DNA of 64,000 nucleotides from Cheilinus undulatus. Lineage: Eukaryota > Chordata > Actinopteri > Labriformes > Labridae. Position 1 is the stretch's first letter; each line of letters opens with the position of its first letter. Positions 30,596 to 42,475 of this stretch are shown piece after piece. The notes under the pieces were generated by a model. That model had not been told where the DNA came from. It worked only from the letters and a program-made list of their open reading frames with translations, and searched no databases. The stretch is from assembly GCF_018320785.1 (NCBI RefSeq), contig NC_054875.1:17176632-17240631 (forward strand), read 5' to 3'. A program made the translations under genes and the position numbers.

Positions 30596-32430
30596 AATTC
30601 AATTCAATTAAACTTTATTTATATAGCACATTTAAAACAACCACGGTTGACCAAAGTGCTTCACAGTATAAAAGCAAAACATAAAACAAGAATACACCAC
30701 TATAATTAGTAAAATAAAAAAAATATATATACAGTAATAGTAAAAGTTACAGTAACATCTAAAATCTAAAATCTGTTGGGATAAAATAATCTCATCCTGA
30801 CTTGAAAGCCAACGAGAATAGATGATTTTTTAGTAATGATTTAAAATGTTGTACAGTTCGAGCGGATTTCACATTAAGGGGTAGGCTATTCCACAGTTTT
30901 GGGGGCAGCTACTGCAAAAGCTCGGTCTCCTCTTGTTTTTAGCCTTGTTTTGGGCACATCCATGAGCAGCTGATTGGCAGACCTCAGAGCTCTGGCTGGG
31001 GTGTGAACATGAAGCAGTTCACATAAATATGCTGGTGCAGGACCATGAAGAGCTTGATAAGCTAATAGAAGAATTTTAAATTCAATCCTGTAGTGGACAG
31101 GAAGCCAATGCAGAGAGAGCAACACCAGGGTAATGTGGTCCCTCTTCTTTGTGTGTGCGCCAAGACTCTTAACTGAGGAACGCACACTACAAGCAAGAGG
31201 TCCTAGGGTGCTCGCTAACTGATCAGGCTGACCAAAGACAATGACCTCTGTCTTATTGTCATTTAAATTTAGAAAGCTCATAGTCATCCATGTTTTGACA
31301 TCTTTGAGACAGTCAAATAAAGGCTGTAGGCTCCCCTTATTTTTAAATTTAAGAGGCATGTAGATTTGGACATCGTCAGCAAAGCAATAGAAGGAGACAT
31401 TGTATTTTTTGAAAATGGACCCAAGAGGCAACATATAGAACAAAAATAGGGTTGGGCCCAACACAGAGCCTTGTGGAACACCACTTGTCAGAGTGGCTTT
31501 CTCGGATGAGGAAAAATCCCCGAGATGAACAGAGAAGGTCCTATCAGTTAGGTATGACTGGAACCACTTCAACGCAGTCCCCTTAACCCCTACACAAGTC
31601 TCCAAATGAGCTAACAGGGTCACGTGGTCAACAGTATCAAAAGCAGCAGTTAAATCCAACAGTACCAGGATAGCAGCGTCTCCTGAGTCTACCGTCAAAG
31701 TCAAATCATTAAAAATTCTTAAAAGAGCAGTTTCAGTACTATGACAGGGCTTAAAACCAGACTGAAACTTTTCATACAAATCATGGTGAGTTAAAAAATC
31801 CTGTAACTGAGCCAAGACAACTTTCTCCAGGACTTTAGACAAGAACGGCAGTTTAGAGATTGGCCTGAAGTTGGAGAGCACTGATGGGTCAAGACTATTG
31901 CTTTTTAACAGTTGGACAGCAGCATGTTTAAAGGCAGCTGGGACACAACCAGACACAAGACAGGTATTAATCAGTGCAAGGATAGATGAACCAACAGTGT
32001 CAAAAACGTCCTTTAAAAGACGGGAGGGGACGCTCTCTGAGGGGCAGTTAGTGGGCCGCACATGGTGAATAACCTCAGACAAATCAGACAAAGAAATAGG
32101 TTCCAGCTGGTCTAAAACAGCTGGGCACAGAGAGGGAACAGAGGGGTCAGGGCCTGTGAGTGTGTTTATGGATGATCTTAGGGCAGTTATTTTTTCAACA
32201 AAGAAGTTGAGAAAATTATTACAGGGGGTAGCTGAAGGTGTAAGAGGAGCTGAATCATAAGGATTTATAAGAGAGTTAAACACCCTGAAAAGAACCTGTG
32301 GCCTGTCACAGTAAGAGTAGATCAGGTTTGAAATAAACATAGTTTTTGCCTTTTTTTGCAGCTCGCTGGTAATCAGACAACAGGCGGTTACCATGACTTT
32401 AGGGGGCTGAATATTATATTTAAAGTATTA
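30596..32430 (-). mobile_element. CR1/Rex1-type LINE, 5'-truncated
   Basis: Read on the - strand, this holds most of a reverse transcriptase followed by a 3' UTR. The UTR ends in GTGCTATATAAATAAAGTTT (30642-30617), a 3' end often seen in fish retroposons. The endonuclease domain is absent, so the copy is 5'-truncated. No target duplication was located. Confidence 0.85.
30886..32394 (-). pseudogene. LINE reverse transcriptase (CR1/L2/Rex1 group), degraded
   Basis: A 502-codon open frame covers the RT domain in order: NFRPISKLPFLSKVLEKVV (motif 1), HSTETALLR, LVLLDLTAAFDTVDH (motif A, catalytic Asp), GVPQGSVLGPTLF (motif B), FYCFADDVQIY (motif C, FADD) and NDNKTEVIVFG. After the SVKSLGA block it jumps straight to HITLVLLSLHWLPVHYRI. 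The roughly 70-80 residues that normally lie between (containing a 'LDYCN' block) are missing, so there has been a large deletion that happens to keep the frame. Near 30890-30900 the frame then breaks just before the expected 'WNSLP' C-terminus. The upstream Met is arbitrary because the copy is 5'-truncated. It is probably dead despite the long frame. Confidence 0.85.
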
Positions 32431-34390
32431 TGATTATGCAGAGAAGGGAAAGACACAGAATAGATGATGAAAAAAAACAATAACAGAGCACTGTTCTGTC
32501 ACTTTTGGATACCTTGCTCCTAGATGCAGCCCTCATCTCATCTGCACGCTCATGCAGAACTCAGCTCACTTCTGAATCTAGTTGTGGGCTGCAAGGTCAC
32601 AGAGAGACAGACGGTTGAAATTTCATGTTGATGTGGATTGTGTGTATGTTATGCAATTCATACAGAATCTGGCAACTTTGGTGTGCTCAGAGCAGGGTTG
32701 CCAGGTCTGCAGTTTTCCCACAGCACTGGGCTATACTTTTAAAGGAACTACCACGGGTGTGTTTATTTGTCTGTGGGTTGAGCGGGCCATTTTTGATGTC
32801 CTGTGTGTAAATATTTAATATCCATAGAAGATTTAACTACTTTATTCACATTCAAATACAACTAAATCAACTAGCAAAGACACACACTAGCACACAGACA
32901 TGCACGCCACACACATAGTAGCAGCACCACCTGCATTCACATAAGCAATGTATGAGATGGGGCAAAGTTTTACTGGCTTTCTTTGAGTTTCAACATCGGG
33001 CTTGGTTTTGGGCTAGTTTTAGCCTAGTTTTTTATTGCCATTGGACTGGTTTCATCACAGAGAAACAGACAAAACGTATTATTTTGTATTTTAGTATCAG
33101 AAAATTTCTAGTAGAGCCATAAGAATTATGGAAGTTTCCCAGGAGAAATGACAAAAAGGGAGGAAGGTGGGACATGGTCCAAAAAATACGTGTGAAACCC
33201 AGGAAAAGTGGGTGTGTTGGTAGGTATGCATGAGTTTGTGATCGTTACGGGTGGGGTTTGCTGGTGTATGCAATGGGTGTAGTTGTAGGAAAGCAGCAGT
33301 TTAATTGGAACTGGATCAAATTTCTATTCAAAACAACAGCAAAGAGCCACACCAAAAGCTTTTCTTGGCAGAGGGGATGTTTTTGTACGTATCCCAACCA
33401 GCCTTGGCATCAATTGTATTCACCAAGAAGCTCCGCCATCAACAGTACATGGCAGTGGTAGCCTGTCAGCTCAAGAGTAGCGCATGCGCAGAACATCATT
33501 TTGTCATCTCTCTGATTGGGCTGTCATGAATGTGACAGAAAGGACATTCCTCCAATCACCTTTAGAGAATTTTTTAAAAGTTCTGCCCTTCCCAAATGCT
33601 TTCTATGCGACTCACAGCTGTGCCTTCATACGTGTACTTCTCTTGTTTAATAGTCACGTGTGTGTGTATGGTTAGCATAATTTTTTCTGTCGCTTCTGTT
33701 CTCCCATACACACTCACACACACACACACACACGATACATGATACATGAATGCATGAACAGTGACAGGTGCACAAACACATTAATCACTCTGTGGCCCAA
33801 AAGGATATGCTGGGCTTACAGGGCCAGAGACTGAAGAGAGTAGTAGTGACAGACTGGATGTGTGCATGTGGGTGGGTGGGGGTGTGCGTGTGTGTGTGCG
33901 TGTGTGCAAGCATGACAGGGAGTGGAGGAGAGTCATGGAGGTTGCAGGGGTTTTGGCTGCAGTGAGGCTCTGATATATCAGAAGTGTTCAGGGTTAGAGT
34001 ACAGTGACTTAAACTGTGCTCTTTCTGACTCCCTCAGTCATTCCTTTGCACATAGCTTTACTATTCTTATTTATTTTAACACTGACAAATGGAAGCATTA
34101 ATGCAGAGAATTTTGCAGAAATACATAAATAAATCTGGGCATGTGTCTCTTGACACTGGTAACTGAGGGGTTAGGTTTAATCACAGATGGGGCTAAAGGG
34201 TTTACCACAGGTTACTTACCATCAAACCAGGATAAAATTGTGAGTGGTATTGAGGATTGTTGGTATTAATAGTTCTCATGAATATGTAATAGCTTTCCTT
34301 AATGCAGCTGACATTTTCATCATAATTTGATGTTTAGATTGATACTAATTGATTTTCATGTATTTGACATGAATTCTTTTTTTAAGGCTG
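32431..34390. other. Intergenic, simple repeats only
   Basis: Short (CA)n at 33711-33733 and (GT)n-rich DNA at 33876-33908. About 33100-33390 contains the partner of the 30.0-30.1 kb repeat segment. No gene recognised. Confidence 0.45.
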
Positions 34391-34394
34391 GTTT

Positions 34395-34550
34395 GGTGTT
34401 TGCCTTTATTAGATAGGAAGACAGACATGATATATGGTTAAGAGAGAATGGAGGATGCCAAATGGTCAAGACTGGGAGATGAACCAGCAGCTTGTGAACT
34501 GAGGATTCTCTGCCTGCCACTACAACCAAGGCAAACTGTGCCCCTTATTT
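34395..34550 (+). repeat. Diverged interspersed repeat fragment
   Basis: The order 'GCCTTTATTAGATAGGAAGACAG', GAGAGAATGG, GACTGGGAGATGAACC and CTGCCACTACAACC is a decayed form of a widespread fish repeat. That repeat has a 'GCCTTTATTTGATAGGACAG' start and a 'GGGATTCGAACC' block like the B box of a tRNA gene. The B-box-like core here, GGGAGATGAACC, has lost the critical TTC. Confidence 0.45.
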
Positions 34551-37400
34551 CTTGTACCCTTCCAGCTGTTGTGGTGGTGAGCAGCTGGTACAACTTTGCT
34601 TCCATAATATTTCAGTGTGCCACCCAGGAGTCTGTGCCCTGACTTGACAAAAATGTATGAACTCACCCAGTGTTCTCCCAGTGTTAGTAGAATATATAAA
34701 AATGAACTCTTTATTTACTTGAATTAATGCTATTAACAGCACATTATTTCTGATACACCCTTATCTTGAATTTTAATTATATACACTTTTCCTTTAAATG
34801 TTATTACCATCGGAAGCATAAACAGGAACACATACAAAGTAATTACAGGGGATGATGTTAAAAAAAAAAAAAGTCATAATGGTCAAAGCCTAAACAAACA
34901 CTGAACAGGGTGCCCCCTCCCACACTGCAGAGAAAATACAGCCTGATAATTTCTCCACAAAATGGAGGCTGCTTGGCATCACGCTTGGCAGTCCCGGAGT
35001 GCTTGTAGCCTCTTCCCCTGCGCATCATCACTGCAGTCTGGATGACAAGCACAACAAGCAAAGAGCTGGGAGCATCGCATTGGACAGCGACACAATGTCA
35101 CATCTTACCTTGTGGTAGGAAAAGGACCCCCCCATGTGTGTCTGAGAGGAGAAATATTGGGGAGGGTATGAGTATGTACTGGCGTGTGGGTGTGGGTCGT
35201 GTAATTGTCTATCCTGTAACAGTTTATATTTGTGTGTGTGTGTGTGGTGGGGGGTATGTGTGGTGACCCAGATCTGCTTATTAGCATCAGGAGGTGGAGG
35301 CAGCAGTCACTTAAAGCTTTGTGCCTGAGCAGTGAACTGTGCTTGTGCTTCAGTGACACACCATCAAGCTCCATACAGTAGTGCGTTCGCGCACAAACAC
35401 ACAAACACACAAACACACACACACAAGCTGAGAGATCTTTTTTCTCCTCTATTCCCAATGACTGCTCTCCAGGAAATAAACCCACCAAATTCAGAAAGCA
35501 TTTTGTGTATAATAAAATGGAATTTCTATTTTCCCTTTGCCATCTTGTGTAAAGAATAAACACAAATATTTGATACTGAGAAATTAATTTCTCAGCATCT
35601 GAAAGTGACAAAGTAATTCTAATTTTATCATATTTTTGATATATTTCAACCAAAAATGGTCAGTTCATGCATCTTAACAATATTCTATCTCATTTTTAAA
35701 AAATGTTTTACTGAAATGAGCACAAAACAGAAAAACAGGTGTAATATGATTTTTAAAATAATCACAAAATTTAACAATCGGTACAAGTGGTCACTTTATC
35801 AAATAACATAAATTAAAGCAAGTTATGGATTATTCTAATCAGAATTCCTTTTGTTGTTTATAGATTAGTGCAACTTATTTATGTTAATAAAAACACACTG
35901 TGTTTCAAGAAAACATACAAGGAAGTCTATAGTCAAAATTTGTTTTTAGTATTTTTCCCTAAAGGTATAAAGGTGCTGATAATTCTTATAAACAAAAGCA
36001 CTTGCTTCTTTCGAATTTTAGATTTTGTAAAAAGCATGTGCACTGACTGGGTGGTCTGAATTGAAGCCTACTGGGATGTACAGTGGTTCACATGCAGGTG
36101 TCCCACATCACCACCTGAGGTTTGTTGGTCAGCTGAGAATAACAGGATGGCAGGCTGACAGAAACAAGGACCAGGGCCAAAGGGAAGAAATATCTGTTCA
36201 CATGGTTTATATGTAGCTCTAAAACAAACACTGCGCTCATCTTGACTAAATCCTGGAACAGGATACCACAAAGGGTACATTAACTTCTGGGTTCGTGTAA
36301 CTATGATTTTATTGTTGACCACAACTTTGTTAGTCTTCACAGAGTGCAGAAACTAGCTACTTGGACTCTCTTAGTTAACTACTAAAAGGGCTTCACAATC
36401 TTAGTTCTCCTTGAGTTAGCTTCACCCAGAGTAGCTTGTGTTTTGAAAAATTAAAGAAAATAAACCAAGACAAAAACCCAAGAAATGTGGCAGTGAGCTC
36501 AAGTTATCAGTACAAACAGAAAATAAAACTTTCAACTAGATTCAATGATGAATAATAAACAAAAAAAGTTTGAAAATGCACCAGGTATGTACTAAGTACA
36601 CTTAATTACATCAAACTTTACATGGAACTGCCTGAAGATTACACCCTCTTTTACTCAGCCTTCAAACAAAAATAAATGTAAATATGTACTCTTTTACCCT
36701 TTACTATGAATAATTACATGATGTGCTGCTTGAGAAAACTAACTTTACCTTGCTAATGTATTCACAGAGCTCAATGGCTGGCACAAAGAATTCTACATCA
36801 TCAAATTCAGCTGTTACTAAAACACACCATTTCTTTACAATATTGACAAAAAACGTTTTGTTACAGTTAGATTTAACAAGGAGTCTATGTTTACTTACTT
36901 TTTTTTTTTTTACGTCTTTTAGGCACCAACAACAGCACAGTCATTCCAGTAAATCTCCAGGTAGTTCTTGTGCAGTGTAAACAGGAAGAAAGGATATGGT
37001 GCTCTAAAGAGAATCATGTTGTTACTCAATGCTGCTACCCAATGACCATAATCGGCAACTGCTTGTGGATGTTCAGTGGATAAAAAATATTTGAAATGTT
37101 ATACCACCCGGTTACACTTCAATAGACAATGGAAATGTGCTCAGCTCATTTCTACACCTTCCTATTTTGGATATTTAAGGATTTTCTCTTCATGTTGTAA
37201 AGGGGTAATGTGGAACATTTTGTGAAGTTTCAATATCTGTATTTACATAATGACTTACTCATGTCCACATATTAGTTCTTTATGATAGCCTTAAGTTGTC
37301 TCCTTTTCAAATCAGAAGAGAGCTTTCTAATATTGTGTTCATAAGTAGAATTGTATTTAGTCCTTGTGCCATTTTTTTTTTCCAAATTTTAGGGATTGTC
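34551..37400. other. AT-rich intergenic DNA
   Basis: Contains a poly-A run at 34860-34872, (GT)n at 35230-35248 and an (ACAC/ACAAACAC) run at 35393-35424. No gene, RNA or transposon end was recognised. Confidence 0.45.
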
Positions 37401-37702
37401 TAATCCAGTGGTTCTCCACTAGTTGAGAACTTTGGGCCTCATCTATGACAGGGCCCACTGTAATACTGGACAGTAAATTTTTATGCCAAAAGATACTCTA
37501 AGCGTATACATGTTTACTAATACAAAGCAAACTTATTGGCCAAAACCTTCTTGATTAAATGTGCATTTAACTTATTAGGTCTACATGTACAGTGTCAAAA
37601 AAGGTCCCTTTTATTTCTTTTAGATTAGCTAGGGTAAATGTTGGTATAGCCTGAGGGAAACTGCTGTTCTGTACTTGCATAACAAAGCAGGAAAGTTGAA
37701 AT

Positions 37703-37967
37703 GCCAAGTCACGGCTGGCTCAAAGTCAGTGACAAATCATGGGAGGAGACAAGGAGTTACTGCAAAAAAATTCTATTAAATTTATTTATAATCAATTCTA
37801 AATGTCCAAATTAACAAGCATGAAATGGATTTTGAATGAGTTCAAGGGTTATGGATGGAATAAGACAAATGTTGTGCATGGCTGATGCAGCATCACTCTC
37901 TGGCTCTCCTACTGTCTCCAAACAATGAAGAAGTGAGGCCTGCTCTTATGGATTGAGAACACTGAGT
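37703..37967 (+). repeat. Direct repeat, copy 1 (~265 bp)
   Basis: Same orientation and order of blocks as 39395-39637: GGCTGGCTCAAAG, CAGTGAC, 'AAATGTCCAAATTAACAA', CTCTGGCTCTCCT, TACTGTCTCC, AATGAGGCCT and 'ATGGATTGAGAACACT'. Identity is perhaps 80% by eye with several indels. Confidence 0.8.
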
Positions 37968-37969
37968 CC

Positions 37970-38002
37970 AAGTGTGAAAAATGGCTAAAACAGGTTAAAA
38001 AA

Positions 38003-38037
<35 letters not shown>

Positions 38038-38650
38038 GGTGGGAAAGGTGGTGAAATGATATTTTAAAAAGTAAAAGAAATTGGTTATAAGAGGCAAAAA
38101 TGTGATAAAAGTGACAAAAAATGGGGGGAAAGTGGCAAAAACAGGCTTATAAATGGTAAAAGGGGGATTTAAAATGGCAAAAATGGGCGGGAATTTTGGT
38201 AAAAGGGATCTAAAAGTGGAAAAATGTGGTTTAAACTACAAAATGGGTTAGCTGAGACAGAAAACAACAACAACAAACTGTGAAACTGGGTTAAAATGAG
38301 CAAATTGGCATAAAAAGTTGTTAAAAGGGGTTAATAGTTAATATTTGGCCTACATAGGCAACAAGTCAGAAAGAGGCAAGAATTAAAGAAATGGCAAAAA
38401 AAAAAAAAACAGGAAGAAAAAGTGCTGGAAAGGGTTTGAATTTGACAAAAAAAATAGTTTTAAAGGAGCAAAAATGTGTTAAAATTGGCAAAAAAAAAAA
38501 AAACTGGTGGGAAAAAATGATGAAAACATCTAAACTGGTATAAAGTGGCAAAAAAGGGTAAAATGGGGCACAAATGGTTCAAAATTGTGCAAAATTGATG
38601 AAAAGTGGCAAATGATTGTAGCAAATTTGGGTGGGAATTGCTGTTAAAAA
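37970..38650. repeat. Degenerate purine-rich tandem array
   Basis: Some 680 bp are built from variants of short units such as GGCAAAAA, TGGTAAAAG, GGGTTAAAA and GTGGCAAAA, at spacings of roughly 12-25 bases. One strand is nearly free of C. It includes a 28-base A run (38007-38034) and two shorter ones (38397-38409, 38491-38503). The units are too diverged for a single consensus. Confidence 0.8.
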
Positions 38651-39097
38651 GTAGCACAAATAATTAAATTTAGCATTGGAAATCTTTAACAGTTTGACAA
38701 ACTTTCCAGCTCCTAAATGAAGGAACAGTTATTCAGGATGCTAGTACCAATGTTACTGATAAAACCCACATGTACTGATATTATCAATAAATCAGAGCTG
38801 GGGACGACCCATTCTCTGGGTCCCATCCAAATCTGTGTGTGGACTTATTTTTCACAGCTTTTTTGATTACTTTGATTTCAGCATAAATATCATCACATTG
38901 CCATGTTTTATTTTACATTTAGCTAAATTTATGCATATATTTTCATAAAAATTGGTAAAAATTACAGTTTGAAATAATTTAGAAAATATTCTTATTTTTC
39001 TTATTCTTCTTTTTTAAGGCACCTGGCGACCCCCTCTCATTGTCCCACAACCTCAAAGGGGGTCCTAACCCCCACGTTGAGAACCACTGCCCTAGCC

Positions 39098-39394
39098 AAA
39101 CAAACTTAAATCCATACTGCAACTCCACTGGAAACAATCGCTTAATTCACCCAGGTGCCTTCGTGACCTAAATCACAACTAACAAGATGCTGATTAGAGC
39201 ATGCAAGTCATGGAATTTAAGAAAAACTGACCCAAGCATCACATACATACCACCAATGTCACTTCAGCCAGCCAGACTGCCGGAGGAAACCCCTGCAATC
39301 AATCATGAGCACCTGTATGCAATCAAACAGGAGAATAGATTAAACACAATTCAACAGAGACTTTAAATCAATCGCAAATAGACAAGCCTTCAAT
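39098..39394. other. Spacer between hAT-like end and direct repeat
   Basis: No gene or recognisable repeat. Confidence 0.3.
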
Positions 39395-39637
39395 TTGCCA
39401 CAGCTGGCTCAAAGCCAGTGACAAGAGGAGACAAGAAGTAACTGCAAAAATGTTTTACATTTATTTATAATAGATTTTAAATGTCCAAATTAACAAACAT
39501 GAAAAAGATTTTGAAAGAGTCCAGAGATAGACAAATAAATGTTAAGCAAGACTAATTGGGGAGCAGCATCTCTCCCTGGCTCTCCTTCTACTGTCTCCCA
39601 GCAATAAGGAAATGAGGCCTTCTCTCATGGATTGAGA
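39395..39637 (+). repeat. Direct repeat, copy 2 (~243 bp)
   Basis: This is the partner of 37703-37967. It lies outside the right hAT-like terminus, whereas copy 1 lies inside, so the pair is not simply part of one mobile element as drawn. Confidence 0.8.
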
Positions 39638-40440
39638 ACACTCAGCAAGCTCAGGGCTGCTCTATCCACCATCACTCCACCGTACCTGCTGGCACCTGAA
39701 ACTCACAAAGCACGGCAAGCAAACAATGAAACAAGCAACCAGCAGCCATAGGGTCATCACAACCGTCAGGGCAATTATTAAATAACGCATGTAAAAGGTT
39801 TTTAAATTAATTATACTGGGTAACTTCAAGAAACTACAGTGTGAATACTGGCAAGCTATGAGACTGAGAGGCTACAATCACTCATGAAGCCTCATCTGCA
39901 GCTACTACTGCAGTGTCTGCCACCCCCTAACTGTAGTCAAAACGTTTAACATCTTTGAGCACCACCCACAGGCGACCCCTGTCAGTTACAAGAGGCTTTG
40001 GTGGCCTTGTCTGTGAAAGTATGCCAATAAGTTTAAAAAAGCATGTAAGAATACGGACAGTGAGACTGTAGGTGCAATGCTCAACTACATAATGTAGGCT
40101 ACATGCTGCTGAGGAATGTAATTATCATGTTAACAAAACACGCACACACACATTTATGAAATACTCACTTTAATGTTACTGCGTCGCCCCCTGTGGGCGA
40201 TAATTAGGTAAAATTTTTATGTTTAACAACTTTTTTTTTTTCCTTTATGTTTAACAACTAGATCAGTATTAACACCATGCAAAGAAACTTATGTGAAATT
40301 GTTAAAGAGGAAATCGTGTTACTCATGGGGTTTTTAAGCCCCTGCCTGGGTTGGGGTACCTAAAAGTGAATTGTCTGACTGAGTGAACCAAGGGTGGCGA
40401 TGAAGAGACTGTAAGGAGTAAAAATGACATCCAAGTGCCA
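39638..40440. other. Intergenic, no feature recognised
   Basis: No coding region recognised. The DNA just after the direct repeat (39650-39780) is richer in GC than its surroundings and could be more of the same duplicated unit, present once. Confidence 0.35.
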
Positions 40441-40448
40441 TTGTTACC

Positions 40449-40590
40449 TCCACCAAGGAGAACTGATTAGATTTTGGGAGTGATCCGGATTACCATCTGG
40501 ATCCAGGAATTTTTGAAAGGATTCTTTACTATTGGGAGATAGGGCTAATGGTAGAGATCTGCACTCTCCAAGTGCTTTTCTAGTTTTACT
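40449..40590 (+). repeat. Interspersed repeat fragment
   Basis: The order CTCCACCAAGGAG, GATTAGATTTTGGGAGTGAT, 'CCGGATTACCATCTGGATCC', GAGATAGGGCTAATGG and 'CTCCAAGTGCTTTTCTAGTT' belongs to a repeat that I have seen across many animal genomes. I do not recall its class. Confidence 0.5.
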
Positions 40591-40599
40591 ATTTTATTA

Positions 40600-41950
40600 G
40601 CCATGGGAAGTTTGATATGGAGTAGGCCTCTGGTTCAATTCCCACACAAAAAAGAAAGACCACTGTTGGTTAACTTTGCAAACAGCATCTTAACATGGTG
40701 AAATAAAATGTTTGCTTCGAAGTTTTATAAAATAATGTTTCTTTTGTTTGTTTAAACAATAGTTTCAATGAACTTAAGGGCAAGTGTTCTACAGGCACTG
40801 CTTTTAAATATGAATTTCTTGCCACTTTCCATTTCTTTTACTTTAATCAGGCAGCATTAGTATTCAGCTGTCTATTAATTTAGTGAAGGTAGTTATAATA
40901 ATGGTTCTATTTTGGATATCAGTGTTGTGCTGGGAACCCTTTTTCTGTCTTGTTAAAATGTTTAATAGGTAATACCAGGCTCTTTATCAGATTTTTTCTT
41001 GTTCAGATAAATGATCATGGGAAATGTAAAGGCAGGTTTTCATCTCAGTATTCAAAGTCTTATTTACAGTTTACATCGTTTTGTATATCACTGTAATCAG
41101 GGCCTGATTTATTTCATTACTACAGCTGTAAAATTTAACTGAAGTCATTTACTTCTTTGACCAATAGGGAGCCATATCATAACCATATTCATCTAGATAA
41201 TTCATGAAGTATGTATTTCCAGACCAACCGTACAAGAAATCTGACTATTGTTGAATGCTTATGTTGCACCCATGAACAGACAAGGGCTTCGTCTTCCGTT
41301 TGCAATTTTATTTTACCCAGTGCTGTATTTGTTTTAGGATTGTTTGGTCAACAAAGCCTCCGGTACTCAGAACAGCAGCAATCATGTGCACATTCTTCTC
41401 TTTTACCATGGTCGTAACTGACTACGTTCTCTCAGCACACAGGCTGATGACATCACGTGTTGCATTAAATGACCAAAGTAAAAAATACATTTTAGAATAA
41501 CTATGAATGAAAGGACAAGCTACTAATTGACACGGATGAAATTATAGTGTTTATGTTTCCATGTTAAATTATTAGCTGATATTAATTCCCTCTACTTAAC
41601 TGAATAAGAATACTTCTAGGTCGTAACATCTACATGAATTAAACATAAACAATTTAACAAATATTTACAAGCCTACACAATTAAATAGCACAGGAGTGCA
41701 AAGGAAGCTGAGGTAAACAATCATAAATCATGATATTATGTAGTATATAACATGATATGTAAATATCTATGTTAATTTACGTAACAGTTTTTACACAGTT
41801 TTTATCATGCCATTACAAAATATGACGCAAATTACATCAACATAATTTAGTAAAAACTAGGAAGGAAATTTTTAAATCCCAGATTTGTATCTCTAAAATT
41901 GATTTTTGACAAAAATTTTATGCCAACGACCTTACAGTGGATTTCAATGG
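40600..41950. other. AT-rich intergenic DNA
   Basis: No supported feature. Short frames only (for example 41211-41500), without domain character. Confidence 0.4.
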
Positions 41951-41954
41951 GATC

Positions 41955-42475
41955 TTCGGTCCTAAAAAATGAAGCCAATGCGGAAGTGCAAAAAAATTGC
42001 TATACCGCGACTGTCCACTTGAGGCTGGCTGCAGGAACACCGAAAGTTCTGTTTGCACATATGTTAAACAGACGGTTTTGATACACAATATAAACTGGTT
42101 TACAGCCTGGTTCAAAACACCAAACGTGTCCCAATAGCTAGTGTCTTATTGTGCTCCCACTGTACGGGGGGGGATTTTTTTGTACCACGATTGTTTGGAT
42201 TATATTTAGGATGAAAGCTGATTGGCATGTCTCATTTGATTGACAGATAGCTCAGCAGGCAGAGGCTCCGTTTCTGTCAACCGGAATACTAGCTAGCAAG
42301 CTGACAGGAAGTCGCGCTTAGTGGGTGGGCCATTAGGTTGACCCAAAATTAGGTTAAGACCGCGATTTCAATATGGAAGCCTCCATGGATTGGCTTCAAG
42401 AGCTGTTTGAGTCCACTTACTGTAAGCAGATGACTGAGGTTTGTCCAATTCGTCCTAGTCTATGGGAATAACGCG
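41955..42475 (+). repeat. Interspersed repeat family copy B (~520 bp)
   Basis: This is the inverted partner of 28925-29450, ending at the shared CTTCGGTCCT block on its left. It carries the same promoter-like CTGATTGG (inverted CCAAT) and CpG-containing blocks. It lies about 0.85 kb upstream of the actr5 ATG. Confidence 0.8.

Larger units (their letters stand above)
37406..39089. mobile_element. Candidate hAT-like element with degenerate internal array
   Basis: The left end is CAGTGGTTCTC and the right end is GAGAACCACTG, an 11-bp perfect terminal inverted repeat. The right end continues inward as 'GGTCCTAACCCCCACGTT', the form typical of hAT-family non-autonomous elements. The flanking octamers GTCTAATC (37398-37405) and CCCTAGCC (39090-39097) agree at only four of eight positions, so a target duplication is not demonstrated. 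There is no transposase. The interior contains a long purine-rich degenerate array. Confidence 0.55.

Noticed and set aside
34448..34550. Possible tRNA gene from a B-box-like GGGAGATGAACC
   Set aside because: There is no matching A box or cloverleaf, and the block fits a decayed interspersed repeat better.
35105..35653. 182-codon - strand frame
   Set aside because: It crosses (GT)n and (CA)n simple repeats that produce Thr-His and Cys-Val runs. No domain.
37970..38650. CRISPR-like or regular satellite array
   Set aside because: Units are degenerate and unevenly spaced with no constant repeat and unique spacer alternation, and this is a vertebrate genome.
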